From: Tetranychus cinnabarinus
Lineage: Eukaryota; Arthropoda; Arachnida; Trombidiformes; Tetranychidae
Reading direction: 5' to 3'
Length of the DNA stretch: 64,000 nt
NCBI GenBank assembly: GCA_022266195.1
Contig: WHVY01000005.1
Span: forward strand, 8,060,001 to 8,124,000
The position numbers and the translations under genes were made by a program. This document shows positions 1 to 16,200 of this stretch, in pieces (within the stretch, counting starts at the first letter, position 1; every line of letters begins with the position of its first letter). The notes under the pieces were generated by a model, which was not told the DNA's origin, made no database searches, and was given only the letters and a program-made list of their open reading frames with translations.

Positions 1-1235
1 TAAGGTTTATAACTGATAATGGTAATAGTGGTCAAGACAGTTAATGAAGAAAACAAAACGAAAAGTTGAGTTCAATATGCATATACAATTTTATTTCAAT
101 AAATTAATTTTGATGAACAATAATGTTTTACAGCCAGTTGATTGGACAGTCATAAGTACCAATTCAATTAGATTTAATCAAGTATCAGGTCAAATCTGGA
201 TAATGATCATTTTCTGCTCATTCTTTTGGAATAATAAAAATAAGCTTTACATTTTCTGTCTCGTTTTGCAAAACATTGCAAACTCATAGCTGTTTACATT
301 GAGAAAATTTGAAAACAATTAGTTTTGTAATAAATGATCAAGATCAAGACTGACCAGACTTAGAACGAATTGAGGTTTAAAAGTTTGCTCAAGTTGCTAG
401 GTCAAAAGTTAACTCAGAATGATTGGTCAAATTCCGATTGTTGCAAGAATATTGTTTTCTGGTTCTATTTGGTCAGATAAATAAGTTTAATATTTATTTT
501 ATATCGGAATAAGGCCAAAATATAAGTGCAAATAACGAATTGTTTGCAAGTCCAAGTCAACTTTTGAGAGAGAAACTAATTCATTTTTTGACCTCTGATG
601 ATGTGAAGTGAAAGAGATGAAAGAAGAAAAGAAAAGACAAGTTCAAGGGAAAGATAGCGAGACAAATTCCCAAAGTTGAATTATAAATTAGAGGAAGATA
701 GAATTGAATAAGAAAACGGGAAGAAGGGATGACAAATGAAAACATCATCATATGAAGGATGAGAAAGGGAGAAAGCAATAAATCACAAAGACAATCATTT
801 GTCTCTCGACACATGACCTGTCCATTTTAAACGGTGGGATCAGGTCATTCTCATCACCTCAAAATAGGAAGAAAAAAAGTCAAAATACAAACAAAAATTA
901 AACACAGAATGTTAGGTTAGGTGGGTTTAGTTGAGTGTTTAAGAAACCAACACTAACAAGTGTATTTGATTTCATTAGTTGTCCTTTCTTCTTACTGTTT
1001 AATTTAATGTTTGTTTTTAGTTTTGACGTTTTATAATTACTATGATAAAGGTGGGTTAGATTTTTTGGAGTGATGAAAATGATGAGCAAAAATAGTATGG
1101 AGAGGTATCAATGGAGAAGAGAGGAATTAAGAAGGTAGATTAGAAGATTAAGAAATTCACAGTTTGCAGGTTTTGTTTTCTTTCAGTTTACCCATCGGTA
1201 ATTATGTAAATATTAATGTAAAAAAATTTAACTAA
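1..1235. other. non-coding flank downstream of the PAN-ZP gene
   Basis: Nothing recognisable is encoded here. The short open frames are AT-rich or low complexity and have no domain motifs. It should include the 3' UTR of the ZP gene, whose stop codon lies at 1236-1238 on the minus strand. I did not find a convincing AATAAA close to that stop. Confidence 0.5.
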
Positions 1236-4200
1236 TCAACGAAGAGTAACTTTTGTTGGTAATTTCATTCGTCGATGTGCGGTGAAATAAGCCACTGTAC
1301 AGACATACATCACTAGAAGAAGAGCACTTATTACACTTAAAGCCATCAAGGAAGTTCGGGATGCACATCGATCCATATTAGCTATTGATTCCTTATAAAA
1401 TGATTCTGTGATAAAAATAAAGCAAAAATATAAATTAGAATATAATCTATGAGATAATCTCAATTAACATACCGTTGGCATTTAATTGGTCCATTGTTGA
1501 TCTAGCAGCATCAGCATCATTAAAATCTAAAACAAGAATTTCACGGCTTAGGGTCATCTCATCGTCTGTTTCATAATGCGCTGACCGACGCTTCCTTCCC
1601 CAAGATGCCATTTCTTCCCGACCAGCAGTGCATATTACCTAAAAAATTGAAAAAAGTGACGATGATAATTTAAGTAATTGTTACCAAGAATGTTTTGCTT
1701 TTCAATAGATGACAAAACAAGTTAAATAGCGAATAAACAGTTACACAGCTGTTAATGTTGTTTTCTTTCTTTCAAAAGTGTCCTGATTATAATTGATTTC
1801 ATAGAAGATTGTTCTCTACTCATTTCCCATGAATAATGGTTTATTAACAGACATGAATAACAAAAAAAGAAACAAAATTACTGCAAATTAACTTACTGGT
1901 TCACATTTGCCAATACAATATTTAACGTTGCACTGAAAGATTACTCCGTATGACTCGGTGAAACGGAAGGCTTCGTAGTTGCTTTCCAAAGCATTTCCGT
2001 TCTCCATAAAGCTTGGGAAAATGGAATTATCAACAGGACATCTAAGGTGAACAGGAAAAGAATAGAATGTAATTCAAGTAACAATAACATAAATTATTTC
2101 AATAAATGCATCTTCCAATTTTAACAAGAGTCGTCCAATTATTGAAATAAACTCATGTATATTTACCCATGATCATCAATAATCTCAAAGGTACTTCTAG
2201 CATCCTTGGCCATAGCCACACAGCTTCGAGCAAATATACCATAAGGCGTACTTTCAGGAATTTGAATTCTGAATGTTAATCTGTCACCAATTCTAACAGT
2301 CGATGCTTCCCTTCCATCGGAGCCATAGATTAAGATTTTTGGTAATGGAGCTTCAGGTGACGAAGTAATTTGTAAGGTATCAGGATCTCTGTAAAATTTA
2401 CAAATTTTAGATGATTAATTGATCAATATACTTTCTCTAAATGAGACACTAATTTATAGAGTCAAGAATCGGTTGTAGTTCAATGAGTTGAGTTAAGGAA
2501 AAATAAATAAAATTGTATTTACCTGACTGGCATCATACCAAAAGATACATTTCTCGAGGTTGTTTCATAAGTGCATCTCACATGATACACTTTGTCTGCT
2601 TTGGTGAGAACTACATTGTGGTGTTGAAGGACTACTGTGTTGGTATAAACACCAGACTAAAAGAACAAAAATTGAAAAGAAACAATTAAAATTGAGACTC
2701 TTGAAATCAATGTGACTTCCAGCTGTGAATTACTTTTTTGCATATCAAGTGTTTGATCAGCTGATTTACTCAACTCTGCAGTGGCGCAAAACTTGAAATG
2801 TTGACTCTCTTATCAACTAAAAAATCAACAATCAATAAAACTTTGAATCATGCTAAGCAAACGGATCAATGTTTCTGCCATTATTGGAATGAAATTTGAA
2901 TTGTAATCCGATATGTTTGCTGTTGGCAGAAGAGCGATTGTAATCATATGCCTTCTATAGTTGCAGTTTAAAAAGTAAAATCAATTGAATCCTTTAGTAT
3001 TGACTGCACATGAAACTGGTTTTAAGAGTAATTGTCTGTCAATTTGAAAAAATTTGGGACTACCATACTGATCCATTGGCATATCAGTAAAATATCACAC
3101 ATTTTCATTCTATGTAATTTAGTTTGGTTTATTACCGTAATTCGGGTTTCTAATTACTGGCAATGCTCTTTACCATTACTCAGTGAGAACAGAAGTTGAT
3201 CAAGTGTACAACTATGTTCATTGGAAGAAACAAGTTTAATTACTAATCAAGAGTCACTCTACTGTTTCATTGTATATCATCCAAAAAACTAGAGATCATT
3301 GGCATTGCCTACATCACCGTTTTAAACCAAAATAACATCATTATACATTCAAACAAAACAAATCTAAATTAATTAGTCAAGAGTCAAGTGTTTTGTTGAA
3401 AAGATGACAATATGCTGTGAACAATCATAATCAAAATTGAAATCTTGATTAAATCTGGAATGAACTACTCAGTATCTCAGTGAAATTGATTCCCAAAAGA
3501 CAAAAGAAAGAGGAAATAGCCCTTTAAAAAAAGATAACTGTCATGAAAAATTAATTATCTCAATTAGAGACAGTAATTATCCGGTAGTAGGTTAAGGTGT
3601 ATGCATACAACAAAGACTGTTAATAGCAACAAGGAAGTCTCCAACATCTTAATCTTTGACTTAATAAAGGCCTGTTGACCTTAGTATATCATCAAATTAG
3701 GCCAATGCCAACTTTACTCATGAAAAAAGACGATTAACAATAGTTGAGTTATCACTAATTTATGCGGTTTAAGTTGAATTGAGCAAACTTGATAAATCTT
3801 GACAGAAATGTCCAAATGAAATAAAAAACAAAAATAGAAATGCACTTTTTCAAAGGTAAAAGTCTAGTCTTGTTCAGAATAAATTCCTAGTGTTGATTTA
3901 CTGTCAAGGTCTGAATTCGTTGGCTTAATTGTACTCTAACCCTTTACTGCTAGAAACTGGCCGCTCAAATAGACATTCAAATAAAAATGAACTGAATAGG
4001 AAGGTTAATCTACAATAAAGCAAATGTAATATTTGATTGAGTTCACTTCTCTTGCAATTACCGGATTTAAACTGATTCACAGAAGCATTAGATGATTACC
4101 GAGAATCAAGAAATCGGCCAACAACTGACTTAACCTAATCTAATCAATAAATGAGGAATGGCGATGAAAAAAAGAGTAGAATCTTGAGATCAATATAACA

Positions 4201-7200
4201 CCGAATCACTTAAATGAAGAAAACCGTTGTTTTGATTGGTTCGGTCTCAACTCTCCTGAAGTTATTCAAGCCTGATTAAAGCTGTTTTTATATTTTCATC
4301 ATGTAACATCAAAGTGTTTGTAGGTAAAATGTATTGAGCTACAAACAAAACCGATACAAGCAAAAAAATGAATCTTGCTCAGGTTAAGGAAGAGTTTTTG
4401 ATGGCTAATCTCTAAACAATACGAATTGCTGTTAATTGCGGCAGGAAATTGTGGTATCAACCTGTACCTGAGAATCGGTATGAATGGCATTGGGTCAGCT
4501 TTAAAAGAATAAGAGAAATAAGATTAAGTGGTCATTCATCATGTTAGAAATGAATGATATTGGCAGCTTCTATTGAACACTTGTGACTATAACTTGGTAA
4601 TAACAAAAGGATGCAGATGATGAAGAGAAGTGGGTGGAAGATGGAAATTGATTGAAGATTACATTTGATAGGAATGAAAGCTAATTGTCGCCCAATATAC
4701 TGAATAATGAGTAAATTAACATTCTTTGATTATGCATTCTGATTATTGATTAACCAACATTGAAAAATGAACTCACCAATGACTGAGTATTACAATCTTG
4801 ACCAATCAATGACATGTCCAATTGAAACTGTTGACTATTGCGAATATGAGCATTGCAAGTTTCACTTCGGCCCAATGCGTAGATTCGTCCATGGAAAGGC
4901 CTTGAAGTTCGAACATTGACAATTATTCTTGTATCGGTGCACTTGAGAGTAACATCATAACAAACTCCAAGAGCATCACAGGATGGATCCATTTTGGTTT
5001 CATCACGAACCGGAAGAGTAGATGAAATTGGTGGTTGTGTTGAGGCTGGAATGACGGAAGGTTTACCATTCAATGTTGTGGTTTGTTGATGCGATGGACC
5101 GGATGAAGAAGGTGGTGGAGGGGGTGGAGGAACCGGTACTGAATCATCTGGAGCAGTCAATATCAAAATATAAACATGAAGAGAAGAGAAAAAAAATGAA
5201 GAGGAACCAATTAGCAAAGAACTTTTCTCAGCCTTAAAGAGGAATAAAAGTTTCAACAAGGAAGTGCCAAGAGGAGCGACTCCATGCTGTAAGGTGCCAA
5301 TCTCAATTTATCTCAACAAATAAACACATTGGTCCATTGAAATAGTGTTCACACAGACACAATCAACTATCAAAAAGGTTACTCTTTTAATCAATTTTTC
5401 ACCATTTTCATCATTTCTCTTTTTATAAACTTTTCATTTTCCATTTAACTCACCTAACGGCTTCTCTCATCATTTTCAACCTTTTCAGCTTCGTTGGTCA
5501 AATGGAATTTGAAACAAAATTTTTTTCTAATTTCATCAATTTTCATAACAATTTCTTCTTCCTAGTGCGTGTTAAAAGGACATTCAGAATAATCTCCTTT
5601 TTTTATTCAATGCATCATGGATAATATACTAATTGTATGTTTTCTTATTTATCTCGCTCTGTCCTCCTCTTTTTTGCAGGTAACATGATGATGATAATGA
5701 ATAAAATGGATAAAATGAAAGGTATCATCATAATAATGGAGTTTCCTGGCTATTCTCTTGCCATGTCTTGTAGATAAATAGACAAAATAAGGACAACATG
5801 ATGAATCAACATCATTGACTAATAATAGTCTTCATCTTAATATTGGCTTCGAAGATGAAATATTAAATTCTGATTGACTCAATTGCGAGGCATAATTTAA
5901 AGAGAAATGAAGTAACTTACTTGTACATGAGGCTTCCAGATAAACTGAACTTGTGTCACCGGAATCAAATAATGGGAATGGACTATTGGCCGATGAAAAG
6001 GTTTCAGATCCATCGGGAAAAGTTTTATGGTCAAGATGGTAAAGAGCACAATTGGGTTGACCTTGTTTGAAACTTGGACGATAAAGGATTGAACGACAAA
6101 TGAATTCATTTTCAATGGCACAGGCTCGGATGCAGCCACTTTGAGATTTTACCTGTAAATGAACATGTTAAAGACAATTAGACAAATAATCAAATTTAAA
6201 GCAACTTTGCTCATTTAAATTCAAGTCGTGATTCAACTTGTTGTATCGCCATGATTAATCACACGAAGACGGAGAAAGTATCTGTTGATGAGTTGATTGG
6301 TTGCAATGAAAAATCCAAGTCAATTAGACCAAATAATCAAGTTGATCATACAAATTATTCATTAGTTTTCGGCAAATCTCAATTAATGCAATCCAATTCA
6401 ATTTTTGCTAACAATAAACATTTTCAATGATAATGAAAAAAATGTAAACAAATTAAGTGCAAACTGAATCCCTTCCTTGTTATTTCAATCATCATCATCA
6501 TTACTATCATGATTGCGATGCGGCCTTAAAGTAAAACATAAATGTTGCTCAGTTAAGCAACTAGTCTAAACTTGAAGTTACGATCACTGTTTTCATAAAA
6601 TGTAATAAAAATAATAATGATGATAATAATAACGATAATGACGGCGACATAACAGCATTTATCAGATATTGATTATAAAGAAGAAAAGGTTAGAAGAAAA
6701 AAAACGAGAAAAGACGTTTTTTTCTGGCTCACAATCCAACAAATAAACATTAATTGATCATCATCGTTATGAGGGAAGGTGAAGAAGGGTTACTTTAATA
6801 GGAAAATGCGGAAGCAAAGTAGAGCTTCTTTTTGTAATCACAAGGCCAATTTAGTAATGGCTATTATGTTCAATTTTGTGGCCTTTTCAATGGAATATGA
6901 TATTATATAAAGGAAAATGCCGTTGATTATTATTGTTATTAAATTGTGTTGAAAGGCGATTTTACCATTAACCTAAACCTAATTGATCAACTGATTATTT
7001 GATTTAAAGTGATTCTTCAATTAACATGATTACTTACCAGTAACTCTTTGTCTGGATAATAATTTTGTTCAACAAAATAGGCAATCTTGTTCAATGGTAA
7101 ACCCAATTTAGCATAATCATAAATCTGTTGGTCTTGACAGATATCATCAGCTGTTGAGAAAAGCATAAAATTATCATTAGTTTAATTCAATTTAATATCA

Positions 7201-10200
7201 TTTCCTTGAGAATTATGTGTTAATCTCTTTCTTGTTGCTCAGTCATGATTAAAGTTAATTGTTTTGACCCAAAGATTAAATATGGAATAATGTTTACAAA
7301 AGCAAGTTAACCCGATTCTCAGGTAAACTTGATTATGCTTTACCAGAAATGAAACCAGATTAATTATGGTAATCATGGGAATGGGTAAACAAGCAAGATG
7401 GCTTATCATTTGCGGAATTGCTCTGTAACTGAACAATCAATTGGATAATCAATGGAGCAAGGTTAATGTTGAAAAATGAAAATCAAAGTAATAACAATTG
7501 AAAAGGAAAGATGCTTAATTAATATTAACATGATTCCGGAAGCACTAATCTGATCCATTATTAGTTTGAAATCAGTGAACCACGATCCTTCAACAAATTT
7601 CTTTTCATTGATCAACAGCAATAAAATCCATCAAATCTTATTCAATTCATCAATCAAATATCAACTGTTGACTGTTGGGATGAGAAACTTAACAATTAAC
7701 AGAATAACCTAATTACAATGAAATTGTTTCAACTCATTGTTTTACATTCTGTGTTTATGGTCATTACAAGAATAAATTTAATTGTTATCACTTTAAGGGC
7801 AATGTGAACCTGGACTAATTACACTTGAAACAATTGACTTCTCATTTGAATTACAATGGACAGTTAATTTTAAATTTAAAACAAATTGAAAGAAAAAAAG
7901 TAATCAAATGTACAAGAATCATCATGATTAGATCAATCAGATGAATCAACAGAGATAATAGCTATTGAGGCAACTATGAAAAGCTCAGTCTTTTAATGTG
8001 AAAATAATACATGTTCAAGTTTATCATTTCACCATAATTATCACATTTATTAATCATTATCATCACCACAATGCAACATTAAACATGTAACATACCAATT
8101 AAAGGAACCATTTTTCATTGCAATCGCTTCTTCCGAGTTTACCTTTTTAGTTACATCAATAATATCAACAACCTGATATTATCCAAGTTGATGATAAAGT
8201 TGCCAGAATAAAGATCGTAATAACAAGTAAAAAAATGGTGAAAATAACTAAAAAATCATTCAACTGTACTTGACAAAGGTATAATATTGCTCAAAATTTT
8301 TTGTTATTTTTGATGTTCCTTTAAAGAAACTCTTCTCTTGATGATCAATGGAATTGAATTTTGGCTGGTTAACAGTTAAATGGCTGATAAGTTGAGAATC
8401 AATGGGTTCAAAGGTTCTAATTATTTATTATCAACTATTATCAACAAGACAGGTAACGGTGTTTCTACTTGGGTCTATTGGTACCTCCGAGGGAACCGGA
8501 TTAATAGACTATGAGAAATGAGGTTTAAATGGTTGTCTTCATTATTAGTCAATTGTTTTACGGTAAGAGTGATAATCATTATTATAATCATTATAAGATT
8601 GAAAAGGGAAAAAAGTCAGGAAATTTTAAGGAAATTTCATTGGGAATGTTTTGCAAGTACAAAAATACAATTGAAAACAACTCTGTATGCTTATTATTTC
8701 CGCGCCTGGCAGCACTAAGTATAAGCACGATAAAAGATGAGATGATGATGATGATTGAAGAAGCAAGAAGATGTTGAGTATGTAAAGTTGTTTCATCTTT
8801 CAACGGTTCGTTTCATTCAGAATAATTCTTGTCTTCAAGGGTTACTAAAGTATCTACAAGCCTTGAAAAAAAGATATTCCTTAAAAAGCTACTTTAAAAT
8901 GTTGACTTGTTGATAGTTTTTGTCTCTTCTTCATTCAAACAAAATGTATTAAGATGTTGATGTTGATGGTGATGATGATGATGATGATGATGATGGTTAT
9001 TATTATCAAGATGAGTGAGCATGAATGGTTAATATTGTGTATATTAATGGATACATATGGCTGTGAAAAACGAGAGTTGCTTTCTTTTAAAAGCTGCTCA
9101 TTTTCATGGTAACAATCAACTGGACTTTAAGCTTCTTTTTCATCAAGACATGCTAAACTTGCTAGTGACCATTAAAATGGCCAGTCTAAAGTCATCAAAG
9201 TCAATTTTCAATGAAAATCTCTTTTAATACTTTTAATGATTATTCAAGTTAGTTGGCTACAACAGGCCACCTTTTTGACCCTTTTTCAGTGCCAAATAAA
9301 TGCTTTGATTGTCTAAATCTGCTCTATTGATTTGATGATTCCTTGAAATGGTCAAAAATTTAATCAAAAGCATCTTTCGCTCTTAAAAGTATCAGATAAA
9401 CTAAATTGTAAAATGTTAATCAATTGGTTTGACTAAATAACTAGAAGGTAAAATCACTGTTATCATCAAATGTAATAAAAATAATTGTATGTTAAACTGC
9501 TCATCCCAATCTTGATCATGAATATACTCAATGCACTGACCCAACTAATAAAATTATGCAATACAATATTAATATGCTGAATAGTTCATTCACAGGAATA
9601 AAGACTTTTCTGTAAAATGATAACAACGATGTCGACGCATCAGAGTTTCCAAAAATCGCAAGGCTTTTGCATTTAATACAATTTGCTTCTTTAGTTCGAT
9701 GTTTCTTTCAGACAATGTCTCGTTCTCTTCCTTAGTGGTCGACTGTCTAACTACGTCCTCTAATCACAAAAGTAAACTCAATTTGATTGGAAAATTTCAA
9801 GATTAGATTCTTAAAGTTGAGACGAATAGTTTAAAGCGAAGGCAATATTAATCCTTGATGAGCTCAATAGCATGGTAAGAATAAAAAGTTAGATAACTTG
9901 AACCAATTAACTGAACACAAGAGATGATTGAACATTTAAATTTTAGATGTGAACTTACCTTGAAGACAAGCATTTTCAAAATAATCAACTCCTTGAGCTT
10001 CAATAAGATCAACAGGAAAGGCACCAGGAGATCGACGATCATATTCAGATAAATGGCATGATAAGCTTTTATAATTGAATTCAACTGAACGGCAAAGGAA
10101 GCGAACCTAAACAAGAAATAAAAAATTTAATTAATTTTCAGATTCAACAATTAATAATCAAATGTAAAACAAGGTTAAATTCAATTCAATAATAACAACA

Positions 10201-13200
10201 AACCTTTTCGGCATTAGTATTCAATGAAACAAAATAAGTTATAATAGCAATTAAACGAAACTCGATTCTTTGTCAATTTTATTGCAAAAATAATATCAAA
10301 TCATTTTTGTGGACATTTCATGAAAGCTCTGAAAACTGTTGAATTATTTGATACAAAAGTCAACTTTGCTTAATGATAATCTATGATAATCTGAATATCG
10401 TGTTAACCATTTATCCTTTAAGTGTCTTGTATTACGGTACAAGTGTAATAAATGACAGCAACAGGATTAGGATTTAATGGATGATTAAAGTTGCAAGATT
10501 TGTGTTTAAACATTTAATCGTTTAATGTTAATGTGCTTAACTTATTAACTCAAAAATAGGATTAACGATAAGCTTTGATTTTTGTTTCAACATGTTAATT
10601 GGTCAACTGACTCAATAACAAACAAGTTAATCATGAAACTGTAATTAATCATGTTAAGTTGTAAACATTGATTTCAACAAACTTTTCATGGTTTCTTCCG
10701 TTTCAGATGAATATTAATTGACTTGAAAGGAAATGAAAAATTAAGGTCAACTCTAATTTTAATCTCATGACGAGACCAGAATTCAATATTAATCTCACAG
10801 TTACCTTAACTGTTATACGGAATTTACTCGACAAGGTTATTTATGCTGATATAATGAATAAGTCTGATAATAATGGAAGCAATAACGATGATTGAGTTTA
10901 AACCAATGAATCGGTTCATTTTGAATCACAATGAAACGAATGAGAATAAAAAGCAAATTCAAAGTCATTTACTGTTTTTCAGATGAATTTCAATTTATGT
11001 TCATTTTATTGCGCATTTTTGGATAGCAAACTCATGTTATTGCTTTTTTATTATTTTCTTCATCAACACAGGAAAGCGGAACAATCAAGTTGAATAAACT
11101 TGAATGCACTTTGCTCAACATTTCAATATTTTCTTCGTTTGGTGAATGATAATTGTCAATTGATCTGCGATTATCTTTCAATGTCGATTCGTCAGTTAAT
11201 TGAGCTTTTTGTAGCGACCTTAACCTTTCAATGATTTCACTCATTTTTTTGCATCTATTAATGAACTCCATTGAACTTGATTTCTTGCTTTAATAATCAA
11301 CTTGATGATTAGTTAAAGAGTGACATTATTTCACAATAATTCAGTCTATTGATACTTTCATTGATTCGATAAATGGTTGACAATAAGCAAAATGAAATAC
11401 AAAAGAAATTATTTTTAAACAATTTTTTTCTTCTTCTTTTCTTTTCCTTTTTCAGACAATCTTTCAGATTCATTGTTATGTCACACAGAACTGATAAATG
11501 GTGTTAGTTTGTTCCGATTATGAAACAAGGTTCATTCATTTACAAAGAACAACCAGAAGAATCAAAGCGATTCCTTGTTTTCCCATGTTTTCAACATGAA
11601 GAATCAGTCAGAACAAGGAAAGAGTGAGATAGAAAGACAAATAGCTTACATTATTTTGAGAGACAGAAGAAGGAAAAAAAAAGTAACGACAAGGTAGACA
11701 GTAAGATGCTTGTGACTGTCAACTATTTCAAGTTAGGTAAAAGTTCAATTTCAGGGTGAATAGAGATGAAGAAGAAGGAATCAAAGGGAACAATTTAGTT
11801 CATTGTTTCCTATCAAAACTGTTTTTTTTATTTGTCTCCTAAAATGAACCACAAAACCGTTCTTGTTTTGTCCTTGTTAACATTACTTTGGTTTTTTTAA
11901 TTTTAATCAATAACAATTGCATTCAATTCAACTTGTCTGGCTCAATGTCTTGCACTGACGACTCAAAGATTGATCAACATTTTGATAATCATTAATAGTT
12001 GAGCTTTGAAATTACGGAAACAAAATTGTAATCAATTGGTATGCAGTGCTACAATTAGATGAAAAATGTTCAATTGGCATAACAAGCTAATCAGATGAGA
12101 TGATATTTTTAGACTTTTGTGAATAATTGAAACTGAATCACTGGTTGTGCCTTTGAATCTCGTTTACCTTTTCCAATCTTCTTCAATCTTCTCATGAAGC
12201 TGTTAAAAATATCAATTTTCATGATGATTATTTGCTGATTATATGTAACGGTTGTTAGTTGAGAAACTTCATCTTTAGAAATTTTGAATCTGATTCTCAT
12301 CTTTTTATCTCTTTTCCTGTCACATCAGCTGTAAACTCAAGTCCATGAATAGGATTTGCTGAACAACTATGAAATAGTTAAACAAGTTCATGTTTGAACT
12401 GAAAAGTTAGCAAACAATTAGTTTAGCAATTAACTCTATTGTGAGTTAACCCGTTACGCTTGTATAATTATTCAATTAACAATCGGTTTAAAGCATGTTA
12501 AAAGTCTAGTGATGTGCAAAATTAAAGTTAAAATTACAGAGCAATAAACACACAATCCATTCAAGTGTTGAAATGGAAACATTTTTCATTATTATATTTA
12601 ACTCATCATTAGTTAATGTAATCATTTCCATTTAAACACAATCAACTGTTATTTTGTTTCATTAAAACGTTAACATTATTGAATATCATTAGTTGATCAA
12701 CTTGTGATTTACTTACCTCGTTGAGACAAGCAGCTAAACAGGCTTCTTTGTTGGAAGTGTAAATGATCGCATTATCTAAGCCTCGAAGTACTCGATTGGG
12801 ATAACGTTCAAAAGTCCAAAGACGATTACAGACATTATCTGAGGGCAAGAAAGGTGAAAGAGTTTAGTCTATTGAAGGGTAACACAATTCAATGCTCAAT
12901 AGTTTTGCTCAGTTCATAATTAATATATTTTTGCATTATTTGCCTGATTAACTCTGAAAATGAAAATTTCTTGCGTTTTTTCCTACAAAACTTCAATTTT
13001 AATCTTGTTCAATGTGTTTTATTTTTATCGTCATGATTATCAGAATCATTTGTAACTATCATTTAAAGATAATAAAGAAATTGTTTTCAACTGCAATTTA
13101 GATTAACTTGTCACGCTATTTTGATCTTTTTTCATTGGCACTGAGAGCATAATAAGACTCGAGTTGAATGGAGATGATGAATAGTGAGGAAGACTAAAGA

Positions 13201-16200
13201 GCAAGACTTGAAGATGTTTAAATGATGATGATGTTGATGATGATGAGGAACAGGTTAGTCTGATGAAGCTTTCAGATAGACTCTCATTTAGAACATTTTC
13301 CAACTCTGTTCTCACCCTTCAACACTTTTTTTTGCTTTTCTTGTGAATTTTTTCTTCTCTGACTTACCTGATCTTAAATGCAATTTAGAGAAGAAGTAAG
13401 CGTTATTGGCTTTCTGTGGGTTACTTGATGAAGATGAGACACCTTGTTGAGGTCCTATGGATGATTGAGCTACTTTGGTTGATAAAGTTTCATTCTGTAG
13501 TCGACATGAGGTTTCCTGATTCGATGCCAAGGGATTGACAACAAATGAAAATGAAGCTGAAGTACAATCAGCTTCTTCGCGACACCAACCCAAACATTCA
13601 TATAAAGATGCATTTTTCATTGTGAAGTAAGTTGATCCAGCATAATCTCGATTGGTCATCTTTTCAAAGCTTATTTTACCTGGGAAATGGAGAGATGACA
13701 AGAAACAAAGTCAATCACTAATGAGGCGAATATGGTCAATCACTTTAAAGTGAAAGCAACAAGACAATAAAGGTCAATGTCAAATCAAAGTTCATTCAAA
13801 TGGGAAGAGGACACAAAAGAAAGTGAAAAAACAAAGAAACAATAATTTTAGCGAAAAAAGACATTCTTTTCATGTTTCAGTAAACAATTTATAAATATAA
13901 ACTTGCCTTTGAAATCATTTAACTGTTCATTGAACATTTATTGAAGCAATTTCATCCGTATTTTAGTTGATTAAGAGTCCAACTTGCAATTAATTATTGG
14001 TGAAATTCAGTTTAAATGGCTATTCAAGTTGTTATTTCATTTCTTTAGACCATCTCTCAATCATCTTCATTATCACCCATTGATATTTTCAGTTTGATCA
14101 CAATCACAACTTGCAAGGTTTACCTTTTCAAACAACGGTTCAAATGGTAAACTTGTTTTCAAGTTTTCTTTGATAACATGATAAACAAACATAAAGCACA
14201 TGATAATTATCCATTTCATTGATATTATTCTTGATCCAGATAATCTGTTGAAACCTTGAACTTGATGGAGACAGGCACCAACATTTGTTCAAGTGTTATT
14301 ATGCATTATCATTGCTCAAACCACCAAATTAATTCAACATTTTTACTCGGATTATCTTCTCAATAGGAGATTACCTATTTCCTCTCTCTCTAACCATTCC
14401 AACTATCATCATGTTCATAACATGTTTATGTTCACAACTCACGATCATCTCTCAAAGGGTTGCTTAAAGAGCGATTCAAAGTTGAGATTAATTCGGATTC
14501 ATCGTGTGGGAGGCTTTAATTAAGGTAAATAAAGGTTAAAAATGAACTCAATAACTTTAATCAAATGTTCAATTTTCATCAATAGAATCATTGTAAAGAA
14601 TAAAAAATATTCAATTTTTATCGATATTTCAAGTGATAATTGAAGAGATTGCCATTGATAGATAGAAATTGAAACTTTTGCAAATACAGAAAAGCGTCAA
14701 TTTTATGGGAATTTTGGTCAAAGATTTGGTCCTAAGAACAAGGAATAAGAACATTTCATTTATTTTGTTATGGAAGAAGTTCCCATCATCATGAAGAAGA
14801 TGGTGTTGATTTTTCTAGGATTGTCCTGATCAAGGAGAAAAAAATGTGTTCCAAAGCGACCTCAGGCCAATGACACCTGAAGACAAGATGATCATTTTAA
14901 CATTGGCCTTTTTGCTGCCTTTCTGTTTCTCCTCCTTCTGATCTTCTTCCATTAAGAAGCGCTTAAATGTCACCATTTTAGCAAATCTATTTTTTCGTAT
15001 TCTTATTCTTGGAACAAGTTGAACCAAAAAAATAATTAACTTTCCACTCGGATAAACCAAGAGTAACTCTCTTTGATGGAAGCCCACCAAGAGAACAGGT
15101 TGACCGGTTTCTTGTTTTTCGCATTTCTTTCTTTCTCTTCACATTATCATCATTTTCGCATCTTACGACCATAAATACAATAGTTAAGAGTCCATTTGAA
15201 TAAAGACTTTTCTTCTTCGCCACCTTTTCTCCTCATTTTGTATCTACAAAGATTTTCCTTTCATTTTATTATTACGACTCTCTTTCACCATTATCATCAT
15301 CATCATCTTATTTATCCTCCTTTTTCTTGCCTTTCTGATTACTCAGCATACCATTGCTATTACTGAAGGTGTAAGATTTTAACGTGATTTTAAACTCTAG
15401 ATTGGTGTCAATAATGTTAATGTTGGGAATTTGTGTTAATGTTGCCATTAGTTTAGTTTTGTTTTTTCACAAAGGCAAAGGTTCTGGCATTAACACTTAA
15501 ATGACTTGAAACTGCTTCATTATCAAATTGCAATAACAATAAACACTGAATAACACACCAATAGCAATCATTTTGTCACCAATGACTATGCTAATAGCAC
15601 ATTGGGAATAACAATTAGCATTGCATCTAATAGTAAGTAGACTAATGGTGAGTAGTCATTGCAATTTGAATTCACTGTGTTACCAGTTTTGTAAGCAAAG
15701 GTTAACTTGAGAAACTTGATCAACAGCAGAAAAGTGATTTTAAGAATTGAATATTTTGCTTTACTTTACTCAAAAGGGTTTGTTGCTTGGACTTGATTAG
15801 CATTAAGCTAACTTGTAAAATGATTGATGCATTTTGCTCTTCACTTTAATGGACTTGCATTAACAACATAACCCAACATTTGAATAGACTAATTGGATTT
15901 AATTGAAATTAACACATTTTTCAATTTTGATCAAACATCGTCCAGGCAAGTCCAGTGGGTTTATAATAATCATTTAATTGGCTAATTCAAACAAATTGTT
16001 GAGCTAATTTGGGTTGATTTATATGTTACACTTGACGAAGCTGCTATTATCATAATAAATCATTTGGTTTCCATTTGAACAACAAGTTGATATTTGATGA
16101 GAGCAAATTATCACCAAAATGAAAATTGATTATGAAAAATTGTTTCCTTTTCTACAGCAAAAGAAAGAGAAACTTGAATAATTATGATGATTAAGGGTGA

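Noticed and set aside
14830..15223. Two overlapping minus-strand frames rich in Lys/Arg
   Set aside because: No recognisable domain and they lie in the long first intron of the ZP gene; probably chance.
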